64,000 nucleotides of DNA from Serripes groenlandicus (GCA_031761405.1 JASEVX010000005.1:36719198-36783197), one strand, 5' to 3'. Shown: positions 40,341-50,950, counted from the first letter of the stretch. Translations and numbers: made by a program. The notes: generated by a model not told the origin, from the sequence alone.

Positions 40341-41147
40341 TATATATATATATGGTGTAAACTTAAAAAATCTTCTTGTCCAAAAGTCCTGGACCGCTTT
40401 GAAAATAATTTGGCACAATTCGGTGACCCTCTACTAGTATTGTTCAAAGTATTCTGATCCATTGAAAAACCTGGCCTCTGAGGGGCGGAGCTTGTTTTCC
40501 CTCTATGTATATATAAGTGGTGAAAACTTTAAAAATCTTCTTGTCCAAAAGTACTGGCCCGATTTGAAAATATTTTGGCACAAATGTTTCTTTGGTGACC
40601 CTCTACCAAGATTGTTCAAAGTATTCTGATCCATTGAAAAACATGACTTCCGGGGTTCGGGATTGTTTTCCCTACATGTTTAAATGGTGAAAACTTTATA
40701 AAAGAATTCTTGTCCAAAAGTACTGGCCCGATTTGAAAATAATTTGTCACAGATGTTCCTTGGGTGACCCTCTTTTAGGATTGCTCAAATTATTTTGATG
40801 CGTTGAAAAACATAGCCACCAGGGGGCGGAGCTTGTTTTCCTAATATGTGTATACATAGTGAACATTTAAAAATCTTCTTGTCCAAAAGTCCTGGACTAT
40901 TTGAAAATAATTAGGCATAGATGTTTTTTGGTTGACCCTCTACCAAGATTGTTCAAATTATTCCGATCCGTTGAAAAAATGACTACCAGGGGATGGGGCT
41001 TGATTTCCTTGTATGAATATATATTGAAAACTTTAAAAAACTTCTTTTCAAAAGTATAGGCCTGATTTTGAAAATGTCCTGGGTGACCATTTACCAAATT
41101 ATATTAAATCAGGTTAGTGAATCAGGGCCATCTTGGCCCTCTTGTTT
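40341..41147 (+). mobile_element. Helentron-like 3' part with five interior modules
   Basis: Units AAATCTTCTTGTCCAAAAGT..TGG.C.GATTTGAAAATAAT..GGCAC...GACCCTCTACCAAGATTGTTCAAA..ATTCTGATCC.TTGAAAAA, spaced about 160 bp, ending CAGGTTAGTGAATCAGGGCCATCTTGGCCCTCTTGTTTTT. The 5' end is missing; a (TA)n run starts it. Confidence 0.65.
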
Positions 41148-41392
41148 TTATTAATTGCCGTTGTATAATAAATAGATTCTTGCATAAACTAATTATTATT
41201 ATGGTATTAAAACTATATTGCTAATTATGCAACTAGATGGCCAAAATGGAAGAACCCAATCAATTGTGCCTCTTTATAATCTAATTTTGATCTTCGCTGG
41301 TTGCAAAGTATATAAGGTTGGTTTTACAGTGGCCTGGTTAACTTGAAAATAATGTTCAATAATTATTTTATCTTTGTATTCTGGTTCAACAG
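41148..41392. other. Unique intron sequence before exon 3
   Basis: AT-rich, non-repetitive as far as seen, leading into the acceptor of exon 3. Confidence 0.4.
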
Positions 41393-41512
41393 AATGATCA
41401 ACAAAGCATAGTCCTAGAAGATATAAAAACACATATTCAGACATTAGAAGACCAGCTGAAGGCACTTACAGACCAAAGCAGACAAATTCCAGGGACATCT
41501 TCAGGAACCTTG
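41393..41512 (+). CDS. Exon 3: coiled-coil-like exon related to exon 2
   Basis: 120 nt, 40 codons, phase 0 at both ends. Acceptor TCTGGTTCAACAG, donor TTG|GTACGT at 41513. The peptide NDQQSIVLEDIKTHIQTLED aligns with exon 2 (DQQ.S..L.DI..I..LQT.E), then QLKALTDQSRQIPGTSSGTL adds a Ser/Gly-rich end. Predicted amphipathic helix, likely a coiled-coil linker. Its similarity to exon 2 argues that both are real and arose by exon duplication. Confidence 0.7.
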
Positions 41513-41548
41513 GTACGTGTATATGAATCTAATATTTCAATTGGTTTT

Positions 41549-41866
41549 GAAGTGCTCAAGGTGAGTTATTGTGATTGCCTTTTGTACGGTGTGCGTCGTG
41601 CATCAACATCTTCTCAGTGACCAGTAGGTCAATTGGGATGAAACTTCGAAGATATGGACTTTAGTGAAAACTTTAAAAATCTTTTCCTCCCAAATTATTT
41701 GGCTGATTTTCAAATAATTTTGCAGAAATGTTCCATGGATGATACTCTACAAGATTCCTTCAAGCCATAGTGATTGGTAAACAAATATGGCCACCAGGGG
41801 GCGGGGTTGTCTGGAGACTTAATTTTGGCAGTGGAGCGATATTGGCCCTCTTAGGCCTCATGTATA
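41549..41866 (+). mobile_element. Helentron-like element, 5' truncated
   Basis: Starts within the 5' hairpin (GAAGTGCTCAAGGTGAGTTATTGTGATTGCC) about 35 bp after the exon 3 donor, has one or two interior modules, and ends GGAGCGATATTGGCCCTCTTAGGCCTCATGT. Confidence 0.6.
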
Positions 41867-41975
41867 AGCTTACCTGACCAAAACATGAGTTAATGTGGTT
41901 GACTGTGTGGTTGGCATGACAAATCACATTACATAAGTCAGTTGAGCGATCCAGGGCCATCATGGCCCTTTTGTT
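41867..41975 (+). mobile_element. Miniature Helentron-like element (~109 bp)
   Basis: Only the two ends: AAGCTTACCTGACCAAAACATGAGTTAATGTGGTTG and TCAGTTGAGCGATCCAGGGCCATCATGGCCCTTTTGTTT, joined by GGCATGACAAATCACATT. A sister copy is at 48510-48610. Confidence 0.6.
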
Positions 41976-42462
41976 TGAATTGTAAGTCACTTGCTGAACA
42001 AAACGCATCCAGAGAAAATATATTTGAAAAGTGAAAGAATGCATTTAGAAAAGATGACATTGTGGGAAAAGGAGAACTTGCTATGTTTGTGCAATATCTG
42101 CTTTTTTGTCGAATTGCAAGGCAAAATATGACCTATTTATTGGTGCTATCTGTCCATCTGGTGTAACATTTTGTTAACCATGTTTCTGAGGTACTTTAAA
42201 TTTCAAAATTAGTTTCAATTTTATTAAGTGTCCTTCACTTTGACTTAAACTAGGTAACGGTGGCCTTTGTTTTCCACTTGAATGACTGATAAAACTTTGC
42301 ATTTAGGCCCATTTCTTTTGTAATAAAACTAGGAAAGACAGATTTTCTCAAAGAATATTTACCATACTAATGATCTGATGTTTTGACAAGTCTCCTGCTA
42401 CCATGGCGTCAATTACCATCTCTACCAGGGAACTGGTTTAAAAATTCTTCTACTATGGACTT
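41976..42462. other. Intron sequence, one MITE-like fragment
   Basis: CATTGTGGGAAAAGGAGAACTTGC near 42058-42082 matches the MITE interior. Nothing else recognised. Confidence 0.35.
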
Positions 42463-43078
42463 TTTAGCTCACCTAAGCACGAAGTGCGAGGTGAGCTTTT
42501 GTGATCACTCACACACCAGCTTCGTCGTCTTTATGTCCGTCTGTTAACAATTTCCTACAAATGACTTCTCCTACTAAACCAATGGACTGATTTCAAAATA
42601 ACTTCACAGGAATGTTGCCTAGATGGGCCTCTTTTCAAGTTGTTCCAAAATATTAATTCCAAGTAAAACTTTGCAGGGTTTTCAAAATAAATTGATTGCC
42701 GATCAAAATCATCTGTTAAAATCACTTTTTGATCTGTTAGTTTTGCTCCCCTGTGCCCCCTTCCAGGGATTTGCCCTTGATCTGACCACAAGCCTGATCA
42801 GTTACTTTTCTCATTGATCTGTTAAAACAAAACATTTTGACATCCCTGACTTTGGTAACTGCGGCAAAACTTTAAAAAATCCTTTTGTCCAAAAGTACTG
42901 GCCTGATTTGAAAATAATTTTGCACAAATGTTCCTTGGGAAAAACATGGCTGCCACACCAAAATCAATGACCCGATTTAAAACTAATTTGGCAAAAATAA
43001 TTCTTGGGTGACCCTATACCAAGATTGTTGAAATTATTCCGATCCTTTGAAAAACATGACTGTCAGGGGGTGGGGCTT
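42463..43078 (+). mobile_element. Helentron-like element, 3' truncated
   Basis: 5' TTTAGCTCACCTAAGCACGAAGTGCGAGGTGAGC hairpin and GTGATCACTC...GTCCGTCTG; interior modules to TGTCAGGGGGTGGGGCTTG, where a second 5' end begins. Two elements share the stretch head to tail. Confidence 0.65.
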
Positions 43079-43804
43079 GTTAGCTCAACTGAGCACAACG
43101 TGCGAGGTGAGCTATTGTGATCGCTTTTCATCCGTCGTCGTCCGTTCACTTTTTGCTACTAATAACTTCTTCTCCTTAACCAATGGATTGATTTCATAAT
43201 ATTCTTATAGGAATGTTCCTTAGGTGGTCCTCTTTCAAAGTTGTTAAAAATAAATTAATTCCATGTAGAACTTTGGTTGCTGCGGCATCAGAAAAGGGTA
43301 AAATTGCCAAAACTTTAAAAATCTTCTCGTCCAAAAGTACTGGTCCGATTTTATAATTATTTGGCACAAATGTTCCTTGGGAGACCCTTTACCAAGATAT
43401 GGCCAACAGGGGGCGGAGCTTGTTTTCGTTAAATGTGCATTGTAAAAACTTAAAAATAATGTGGCACAAATGTTCCTTGAGGAACCCTCTACCAAGATTG
43501 TTCAAATTATTTGGATCCGATAAAAAACATGGCCTCTCGGGGAGCGGGGCTTGATTTTTGTTAAATGTGCATTGTAAAAACTTTAAAATATCTACTTGTC
43601 CGAAAGTACTGGCCCGATTTGAAAAATGTGCCACAAATGTTCCTTGGGGGACCTTCTTCCAATATTGTTCAAATTATTCGGATCCGATAAAAAACATGGC
43701 CTCTAGCGGGCGAGGGCTTGTTTTCCTTATATGTGCATTGTAAAAACTTCCTAGATTTAATTAAATTAGGTGAGCAATATAGGACCATTATGGTCCGCTT
43801 GTTT
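43079..43804 (+). mobile_element. Helentron-like element, complete
   Basis: 5' TTAGCTCAACTGAGCACAACGTGCGAGGTGAGC; modules TGTTCCTTGGG.GACC..TACCAAGAT repeated about four times; 3' AGGTGAGCAATATAGGACCATTATGGTCCGCTTGTTTT. The terminal hairpin has compensating changes (GGACCATTATGGTCC), keeping the stem. Confidence 0.72.
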
Positions 43805-44117
43805 TCCTTATATGTATACATATAGTGAAAACTTCAAAAATCTTCTTGTTTTTAGCTCGACTATTCAAAGAATATGAGAGCTATTACACACTTATTGTAC
43901 ATCATCAAATGACCTTGCAGGACAAGACCCAGAACTCTGTATAAGATTTTGACACAATTATGCCCCTTTGTAGAAATTATTATCATGGACATATATCTCA
44001 GTAAACACTAATGATATTGTCTTGAAACTTTATTAATGTCTTCAGGGGTGTCGGACAGTCACGTTCAGTACAAATTATGGCCCTTGTTTGACTTTGGCAA
44101 TTTGGCATGCAAGTTAC

Positions 44118-44509
44118 TATAACAGGGCTCCTTCTGGCCAGGTAGCCTCTGTTGTGGGTTCTTTGTTCGAGGGTCAGGTAAATCTCAATAACGAACGGAT
44201 TCATTATTATACATTTTATTATGTATGTACAGAAACATCATCAAATTTAGGGAATTAGATGATCATACACACATCTGTCTCATTCTATTCGTGTCAATTA
44301 TTGCTGTTAAAAATTCAATCCAAATCCAACATTTCCAAATTACCAATCTAATATAGTGTTAACCAAACAAGGGAAAATGACTGACTGACCAAATCCAATT
44401 GTCATGTGACCAAAATTGGCGGGAGCAATTAGCATGAATTTAGACAGGTGAACTCAACTCAACAAGTTATATCAACTTGACATGTCACAGCAAAAGTGAC
44501 CCTATTACA
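44118..44509 (-). repeat. 3' LTR of the deleted element
   Basis: 392 bp, matches 47147-47538 with offset 3029 and a handful of substitutions. Confidence 0.88.
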
Positions 44510-44866
44510 TACTTCCCCAGCCTATAAAATGACGTCTCGTCATTGTCATGTCAAAATCGTCTAACATGTCATGTAATAAATAAAATAAGTATACAATATA
44601 TGCATATACAAAATAGACATTCTCAGCAAAACAAACTTGTTACTTTGAACTTCAGCAGCATTACCTGTAAAAGAAATATAAAAAAATGTATGTCAGTTGA
44701 TATATTCCAGTTAAACATGAAGAAAAATATATTAATTTCAAAACTCAGTTAATCTAAATTTACAAAACACTCCTCTCTTCCATGATAAATTGCGTCCACG
44801 CATTGACCTTCTGTAAAACTAAATTATTTATAAAAACTAAATCTCTTTTCTGAAAGGAAAACATAA

Positions 44867-46568
44867 TTACTTAATTATTGAATCTAAAATACTGTATACA
44901 ACAGTTCTATCTATCTGCTCCAAAATTCCTACTGACATTAAAACATTCAGTGCCTCTAACTTTGAATCATGAGGTTTTACTACTACCTGATTCATCTGAT
45001 ACGAATAGAACCATACTGGTCTTCGTTTCTCTCTTTGAGATCTTCTTGGGGCAGGTATTGGGGGATATATTGCGTCTGGATTCTCTACTCTAAACACTTG
45101 TCTTTCTGTAACTGTTTCTCCAGACTCTCCTCCTTCTGTGCCGGCCCGGCCGGGTAGCTCAATTGGTAGCGTATCTGACTCGTGATCTGGAGGTCACGGG
45201 TTCGATACCCGGTTGCGGCGCGTTCTTTCGGGCGATGTTTTCCATTGCCTCTCACCTCTGATCTATGTGAGAAAGTAGTCAGTGGCTTCGAAAGAATGTT
45301 GTGTAAGTACTGGTGTGGGAAAGCCAGGAAAACATGGGTAGGTGCACTGACCGCCGTGATATGACCAAAGCTGTTGAAAGCGGTGTTAAACTCCAAACAA
45401 ACAAACAAAAAATCCTTCTGTGCCATTTTTACTTTCTAGACCTTGCTTTTCGCTCACTGTCTTTTCATCTGTTCTTTTCTGTATGTCTGTTATGTGTCCA
45501 GCTGCTGCTGTTCCATCATCTTCTGTATAATTTTCATTCTCGATATCTCTTTTATTGCTGTCGAGAGCATTAGATATATCATTTGTCCTTACTGTATTCT
45601 CTGAGGCATTCCAACTGTCTCTGAAGCTTCTTTCTTCACCATAACGGGCATTTGTAAACTCTGTTCCTGTTCTGTCTTCCTTACTTAAGTCGTTTGTTGA
45701 CTCTCTCCTAGCTATAACTTCTATATTCGAAGTTTTCCTTCCATATCTTTCAGGAGCATGAACGTCCCCATGTATAACTGTAGTGTCTACAATTCTAGTT
45801 CCTGATCCCCCTATCATTTCTTCATCTGAGTCTTCACTCGACTCACTCACATCTATTTTCTCCTGTAGCATGTTTCTTTTCTCAATTTCTTGTGTGGCCA
45901 CAACTTTCTTCTTCTCCAAAGATATCCTCTTCTTTGGAAGTGGTTCTGTTCTTTCTGCTATCCTATCTCCAATTGGAAACAAATGGTTCCTATGCAATGT
46001 TCTCTTATTGCACCCGGTGTTTCTGTTTTAACCTTATAAACAGGAATATGCTCGTTTGGCTGTTCTATAACAGTATACATGTCATTTTCGAATATATCTT
46101 GGATCTTGTGTTTGCCTTCAAATGCAAGAACGTTAACCAACACTCTGCCTCCTATTGATAAAGTGACTGCTTTTGCCTTCAAATCATAATGGCTTTTTTG
46201 TCTCTCTTTTGACTTCTTCAGATGTTTCAGAACTATTTCCTTTGTTACTTCTATTCTGTTCTGAAGATCATCTATATAGTCTTTGGTTGTGTCACTTGTT
46301 CGAACATTGAATCAACTGGTAGTTTTGGCTTTCTGCCAAACATAATCTCAAATGGTGAATATTTTGTTGAACTTTGAGGTGTGCAGTTGTATGCATATAC
46401 CAAAGAATTGATATATCTTTTCCAGTCTGCTTTTTGGTCATTCTCTAGAGTCCCTAGCATTCCAAGTAAAGTTCTATTAAACCTTTCTGGGCCAGCATTT
46501 CCTTGTGGATGGTAAATAGATGTTCTATCTTGATTCACTAAGTAATAACATGTGAATCTTTCTCTCAC
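44867..46568 (-). pseudogene. pol: Integrase C-terminal half and tail, broken by frameshift, deletion and SINE
   Basis: 46272-46568 encodes the end of the integrase core (STIYHPQGN-like start, then GPERFNRTLLGMLGTLE with the catalytic Glu). 45958-46182 encodes the C-terminal domain (GRVLVNVLAFEGKHKIQDIF, IPVYKVKTE). After a frameshift, 45415-45997 starts HRNHLFPIGDR and continues as an acidic, Ser/Glu-rich tail. The SINE at 45143-45412 interrupts the tail, which resumes to 44867 with RRSQREKRRPVWFYSYQ. The first two catalytic Asp are absent. It cannot be functional. Confidence 0.78.
45143..45412 (+). mobile_element. tRNA-derived SINE inside the deleted LTR element
   Basis: tRNA-like head with A box GGTAGCTCAATTGGTAGCG and B box GGGTTCGATACCC, body AAGTACTGGTGTGGGAAAGCC and CCGCCGTGATATGACC, end GCGGTGTTAAACTCC then (CAAA)n. 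A perfect 12-bp duplication TCCTTCTGTGCC lies at 45131-45142 and 45413-45424. The head is well preserved, but the long tail and the duplications show a SINE rather than a tRNA gene. Confidence 0.9.
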
Positions 46569-47146
46569 AATGGCATACAGTTTACATGTATAATATAATG
46601 GTACTAAATATCAGAAAAATGGCATTTGTACACCTTTAGATAACAAAATCTGCTGATTCCATGCCAGTATGTATCAGACTGCAAATATATGTTTTAAAGA
46701 GACAATTATTTGGTAATAATTTCTCTGTTTCAAACAAACACAGACATCACTACTAAATCAATTACATGTATATATAAACAATCCTTTTCCTTATTAATGG
46801 CTGACAGCTGAAACAACAAATTGTGTAATCTTTACATAAATTAAGGTGTACTCACACATGTCTTTATCCTAATTCTATATTCCTACACAATGTACACTGA
46901 TCACAGTCCTAAATATCCTTTCATTGTCCTACTTAAAACTAATTAAGAAACTGTCCGCAAGTCCTTCACCTCTCCATTTAAAATAACTGTCCACGGTTAT
47001 GTATACACACTGGTCACAATAAAGGGTAAAAATCCAATGATGGGTATCCTGTGCAGTCATGCTTGGTATGTTTACTGCAATAGTCATTTAAACATCTCAC
47101 TTTCCAGCTTGTTCGTAGTTCACTTAAACCATATTGGGCGCCAAAA

Positions 47147-47538
47147 TATAACAGGGCTCCTTCTGGCCAGGTAGCCTCTGTTGTGGGTTCTTTGTTCGAG
47201 GGTCAGGTAAATCTCAATAACGAACGGAATCATCATTATACATTTTATTATGTATGTACAGAAACATCATCCAATTTAGGGAATTAGATGATCATACACA
47301 CATCTGTCTCATTTTATTCGTGTCACTTATTGCTGTTATAAATTCAATCCAAATCCAACATTTCCAAATTACCAATCTAATATAGTGTTAACCAAACAAG
47401 GGAAAATGACTGACTGACCAAATCCAATTGTCATGTGACCAAAATTGGCGGGAGCAATTAGCATGAATTTAGACAGGTGAACTCAACTCAACAAGTTATA
47501 TCAACTTGACATGTCACAGCAAAAGTGACCCTATTACA
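47147..47538 (-). repeat. 5' LTR of the deleted element
   Basis: 392 bp; the primer-binding site at 47129-47143 lies four bases beyond its inner end. Confidence 0.88.
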
Positions 47539-47629
47539 TAACTATCATGCATATATCTTATTAACCACTGTTTACTATAGAAACAAATGGCAAATAGTCG
47601 AGCATGCTGTCTTATGGACAGCTCTTGTT

Positions 47630-48385
47630 AAATCTTCTTGTCTGAAACCGAAAGGCCTAGAGCTTCTATATATGGTGTGTAGCAATGTCTAGTAGTCCTA
47701 AAAAAAAATTCAAATAATGCCCCTGGGGTCAAAATTGGATTTTACATAGAGATACATGGGGAAACTTTAAAAATCTTCTTGTCTGAAACTGACAGGCCTA
47801 GAGCTTCGATATTTAATGTGTAGCATTGTCTCCTGGTCCTCTTGGATCAAAATTGGCCCTGCGGGGGTCATCTGTTTTACATAGAAATATATAGGGAAAA
47901 ACTTCTTGTCTGAAACCAAAAGGTCTAGAGCTTAGATACATATTTGGTGTCTAGCATTGTCTAGAAGTCCTTTACAAAGATTGTTTAAATTATGCCCCTG
48001 GGTTCAAAATTGGCCCCAACCCGGAATCACCTGTATTACAAACAGATATATAGGGAAAACTTTGAAAATCTTCTTGTCTGAAACCGAAAGGCCTAGAGCT
48101 TAGATATTTGGTGTGAAGCATTATCTAGTTGTCCTCTACCAAGATAATACAAATTATGCCTCTGGGTTCAAAACTGGCCCCACTCCAGGGGTCACCTGTT
48201 TTATAAAGATATATATAGGGTAAACTTAGAAAAATCTTCTTGTCTAAAACGAAAAGGCCTAAAGCTTACATATATGGTGACTATAATAGTCTAGTGGTCT
48301 TCTACCAAGATTGTTCAAATTATACTCTTGGGGTGTGGCCCCGCCCTGGGGTCACCTGTTTTTCATAGAGATATATAGGGAAAAA
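47630..48385 (+). repeat. Tandem interior modules of a Helentron-like family
   Basis: Five units of about 140-150 bp: AAATCTTCTTGTCTGAAAC.GA.AGGCCTAGAGCTT...GTGTAGCATTGTCTAG..GTCCT...ATGCCCCTGGG.TCAAAATTGG...CATAGAGATATATAGGG. They follow directly on the end of the previous element and have no 5' terminus of their own. Confidence 0.7.
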
Positions 48386-48509
48386 CTTGTTAAAAACTGA
48401 CTGGTACATAAACATTTCTTGGGTGACCTTCTTAGTCATATTAACTTGACAAAAGACAGGCGACATAGGGTGTTTGTTTTTCACTCTCTGGTCCTCTTTG
48501 GCCTCTTTG

Positions 48510-48610
48510 TATTGGTTTACATGACTGCAAAATGAGTTATTGTGGTTGGCATGACAAATCACATTTCACGACTCAGGTGAGCGATCCAGGGCCATGATGG
48601 CCATCTTGTC
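48510..48610 (+). mobile_element. Miniature Helentron-like element
   Basis: TTGGTTTACATGACTGCAAAATGAGTTATTGTGGTTGGC, then ATGACAAATCACATT and CAGGTGAGCGATCCAGGGCCATGATGGCCATCTTGT. Sister of 41867-41975. Confidence 0.55.
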
Positions 48611-48807
48611 TGAATTATATTGCAAAATGTATCTGTAAATGTTTTGCAATTGAAAAAAGACAATTTGTTTTTGGTGGGATATGGTTTTTATAATAAATTA
48701 TATAAACCTCCACACACAACAAATCGGCAGCAGATGACTTTGAAAACATCAAGTCAGAAATATGGAAAATCTTTTTAATATAAGTATTGTTTTTGAAAAT
48801 AGTTTAA

Positions 48808-48983
48808 CCTTTTCCCTCATACGACAATTCTGCAACAGACGACTTTGAACACATTGACTAAAAGTGGAAAACATTGGCAAAAGGAGAAATTGCTCGTTTT
48901 GATCAATTTCTTCTTTTGTCACTATGTTTTCAAAAAGCCGTCTGCTGCAGAGGCGTCAGAAAGCGTCTATATGAGGGAAAGGG
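48808..48983. mobile_element. piggyBac-type MITE, complete, with TTAA target sites
   Basis: 176 bp between TTAA at 48804-48807 and 48984-48987. Ends CCTTTTCCCTCATACGAC and the reverse complement of TATGAGGGAAAGG form about 14 bp of TIR. Inner blocks CAACAGACGACTTTG and CCGTCTGCTGCAGAGGCG are also inverted. TTAA plus CCYTTTCCC ends fit the piggyBac group. A decayed second copy follows to about 49090. Confidence 0.75.
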
Positions 48984-49090
48984 TTAAAACATTTTGTCAA
49001 AAGAAGAAATTGTTCATAATTAGCAATTTCTCCCTTTGCATCAATTTTCTTAAATGTCGTCTGCTGCAAATGGGTCAAAATGAGTCAGCA

Positions 49091-49714
49091 ACTTGGATAG
49101 GTTAAATAACCAACATGATATCACACTGAAAGCCAAATACATGTACTGGTAGTATCCTCAGTATTTGATCAATCAAATCAGCATAATTGGCATAACACTA
49201 TAACAACTTGAATCTATTATAAACACTTATCCTTTTGCCACTAACAGATGTATTTGGAAGAATTTAGTTTCATGACCAATGACAGTTAGATACTCTTGTT
49301 CATTGTTTTCAAACTTAACATGCTGCATACTTCTTTATCATAAAAAATAACTTTCAGTGTAATTTAAATAAAAAATAAACACAGATTGAATACAAACTAT
49401 ATGTTGGGATCAAAGTTGTCTGCTGTATATTTGTTGTTTATGGAAAAGGGGGAGGCGGGTAATGTTTGAGTAAGTGTGTAATCCTATCAATTCACATCTG
49501 CAGGAACAGAGGTGTGACACTTGGTCATTCAAGCGTTCTTTCATAGTGGACTTTTTTTAATTGCATTGTAAAAGGTGCCTAAAATATTTTGCAATTGAGG
49601 GCGAAACTTTATTCACAATGTAATTCAGATTAGTGGGAACGGTCCATAGCAGTATTACGGTGTCATTATTTGAGTTCATCTAACAAAGTGTTTCCATTCC
49701 ATGTCAATGTGTGA
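49091..49714. other. Intron sequence with nothing recognised
   Basis: No coding frame, repeat module or terminus recognised; slightly less repetitive than its surroundings. Confidence 0.4.
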
Positions 49715-49725
49715 ATCTTTATTAT

Positions 49726-49931
49726 GACTGCCTCAGAAGTGTAGTGGTAGAGCGTCTGCCCTGGGTGCAATCTTGGAGAGGGTCATACCAAAGACTTTAG
49801 CCCTCAAGAGTGTTGGGTAAGCATACCAACTGACTGGATGGTGTCAGAAAGTGAAATGTAGAACTGGTATAACTTACCAAGAAAATGCCTGAATATAACT
49901 CAAAGGTTGAATGCGGTGTTAACAAACAAAC
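49726..49931 (+). mobile_element. SINE just upstream of exon 4
   Basis: TGCCTCAGAAGTGTAGTGGTAGAGCG head, a weak B-box region, CCAACTGACTGGATGGTGTCAG body, tail GAATGCGGTGTTAACAAACAAAC. A perfect 11-bp duplication ATCTTTATTAT lies at 49715-49725 and 49932-49942. It ends 43 bp before the exon. Confidence 0.75.
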
Positions 49932-49974
49932 ATCTTTATTATCATTTTTAAATTTATATGTTTTTCTTTATCAG

Positions 49975-50140
49975 TCCTCCGTTCCTGAAATAATTTACGC
50001 CAGACCAAAAAAAAGGACAGGATGGAAACCGGTTGCCGAAAAGGGGAAGTCTGGAGCTAAGCTTAGTAAAAAATCACATGAAGACAAAGGAAATTTTGTA
50101 CCTGACCAAGAAGAAAGAGAATATGTCATTATTAAAGACA
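49975..50140 (+). CDS. Exon 4: basic linker exon
   Basis: 166 nt, enters in phase 0 and leaves in phase 1. Acceptor TTTTTCTTTATCAG; donor GACA|GTAAGC at 50141, close to consensus. The peptide starts SSVPEIIYARPKKRTGWKPV, is Lys-rich in the middle, then acidic (DQEEREYVIIKD). Joined to exon 6 it reads EREYVIIKD-K-LRTEIIDHYK without a break. No known domain; probably a flexible linker before the NACHT region, with a possible nuclear-localisation-like PKKR. Confidence 0.72.
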
Positions 50141-50364
50141 GTAAGCTATGATATTGGTATTATGTTGCATATTGATCTCGCTGGAAATTTAAATGTCTAC
50201 AATATTAAGATAATTTTGACACTTCAGGTTATTGTCTCAATATCAAAAACCATGTATTACGATCACGGAATTTTAAGAAAGTAACTCACCAAAACGACCG
50301 AATGCATTTATAAATTTTATATATTGAATGTATCAAGCCGTCTTTTCTCTCTATATAAATCCAG

Positions 50365-50445
50365 GAAATAGTCACAGTGGTGATTTTAGTTTCATGGGAG
50401 ATTTAGTCCAAGACAATGTCGGAGGCTGCTTTCCACCTCCAGCTA
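50365..50445 (+). CDS. Possible cassette exon 5 (27 codons)
   Basis: Acceptor CTCTATATAAATCCAG at 50349-50364 and a weak GT donor (CTA|GTTAGC) at 50446 define an 81-nt exon that enters and leaves in phase 1, so it can be included or skipped without changing frame. The inserted peptide includes NSHSGDFSFMGDLVQDNVGG and ends CFPPPA. If the donor is not used, a TAG at 50448-50450 would end the protein, giving a short HEPN-only isoform. No domain recognised. Confidence 0.48.
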
Positions 50446-50459
50446 GTTAGCTTCAACAA

Positions 50460-50950
50460 TTTGTCTATCTCTTAGTCTGTCCATCTGACTGTGTCTTCAT
50501 CTGTCTGTCTCTTAGTCTGTCCATCTGACTGTCTCACTCAGTCTGTCCATCTGACTGTCTCTCGGTCTGTCCATCCGACTGTCTCTCGGTCTGTCCATCT
50601 GACTGTCTCTCGGTCTGTCCATCTGACTGTCTCACTCAGTTTGTCAATCTGACTGTGTCTCGGTCTGTCTATCTGACTGTCTGTCTGTTCATCTGACTGT
50701 CTGTCCTTCTGCCTGTCTCTTGGTTTGTCCATCTGACTGTGTCTGACTCAGTCTGTCCATCTGACTGTCTCTCGGTCTGTCTATCTGACTGTGTCTCGGT
50801 CTGTCAATCTGACTGTGTCTCGGTCGGTCCATCTGATTGTCTCTCGGCTTGTCTATTTGACTGTCTCGGTCTGTCCATCTAATTGTCTGTCTGTCTGTCA
50901 ATCTGACTGTTTCTCGGTCTGTCTATCTGACTGTATCTAGGTATGTCCAT
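50460..50950 (+). repeat. CTGTC-rich minisatellite, ~24-bp unit
   Basis: About 20 degenerate units of CTGTCCATCTGACTGTCTCT(C)GGT, with variants based on CTGTCTGT. It starts 15 bp after the possible cassette exon. The long minus-strand frames of Asp/Arg/Thr repeats here are a product of the tandem array. Confidence 0.9.

Larger units (their letters stand above)
44118..47538 (-). mobile_element. Internally deleted Ty3/gypsy-type LTR element
   Basis: 392-bp LTRs at 44118-44509 and 47147-47538, co-linear without indels. On the minus strand the LTR runs TGTAATAGGG...CCCTGTTATA. A primer-binding site TGGCGCCCAATATGG lies at 47143-47129, matching the common lysine-tRNA type site TGGCGCCCAA. Inside, only the end of integrase and its tail remain; gag, protease, RT and RNase H are gone. 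Flanks read AGTTA and AGTAA on the minus strand, a possible mutated target duplication. A SINE sits inside. Confidence 0.85.
43849..47629 (+). mobile_element. Helentron-like element of the CTCGACTATTC family, split by an LTR element
   Basis: 5' TTTAGCTCGACTATTCAAAGAATATGAGAGCTATT at 43849; interior TGACCTTGCAGGACAAG; interrupted at 44118; resumes at 47539 and ends TCGAGCATGCTGTCTTATGGACAGCTCTTGTT at 47629, a hairpin (CTGTC-TTATG-GACAG) plus CTCTTGTT. The second family member is at 62229-63704. Confidence 0.68.

Noticed and set aside
45143..45225. Possible functional tRNA gene with a well-kept head
   Set aside because: It is the head of a SINE with a 12-bp target duplication, inside a transposon remnant.
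50460..50950. Regular repeats resembling a CRISPR array, and long Asp/Arg repeat ORFs on the minus strand
   Set aside because: There are no spacers, only tandem 24-bp units in a eukaryotic intron; the ORFs are translations of the tandem array.
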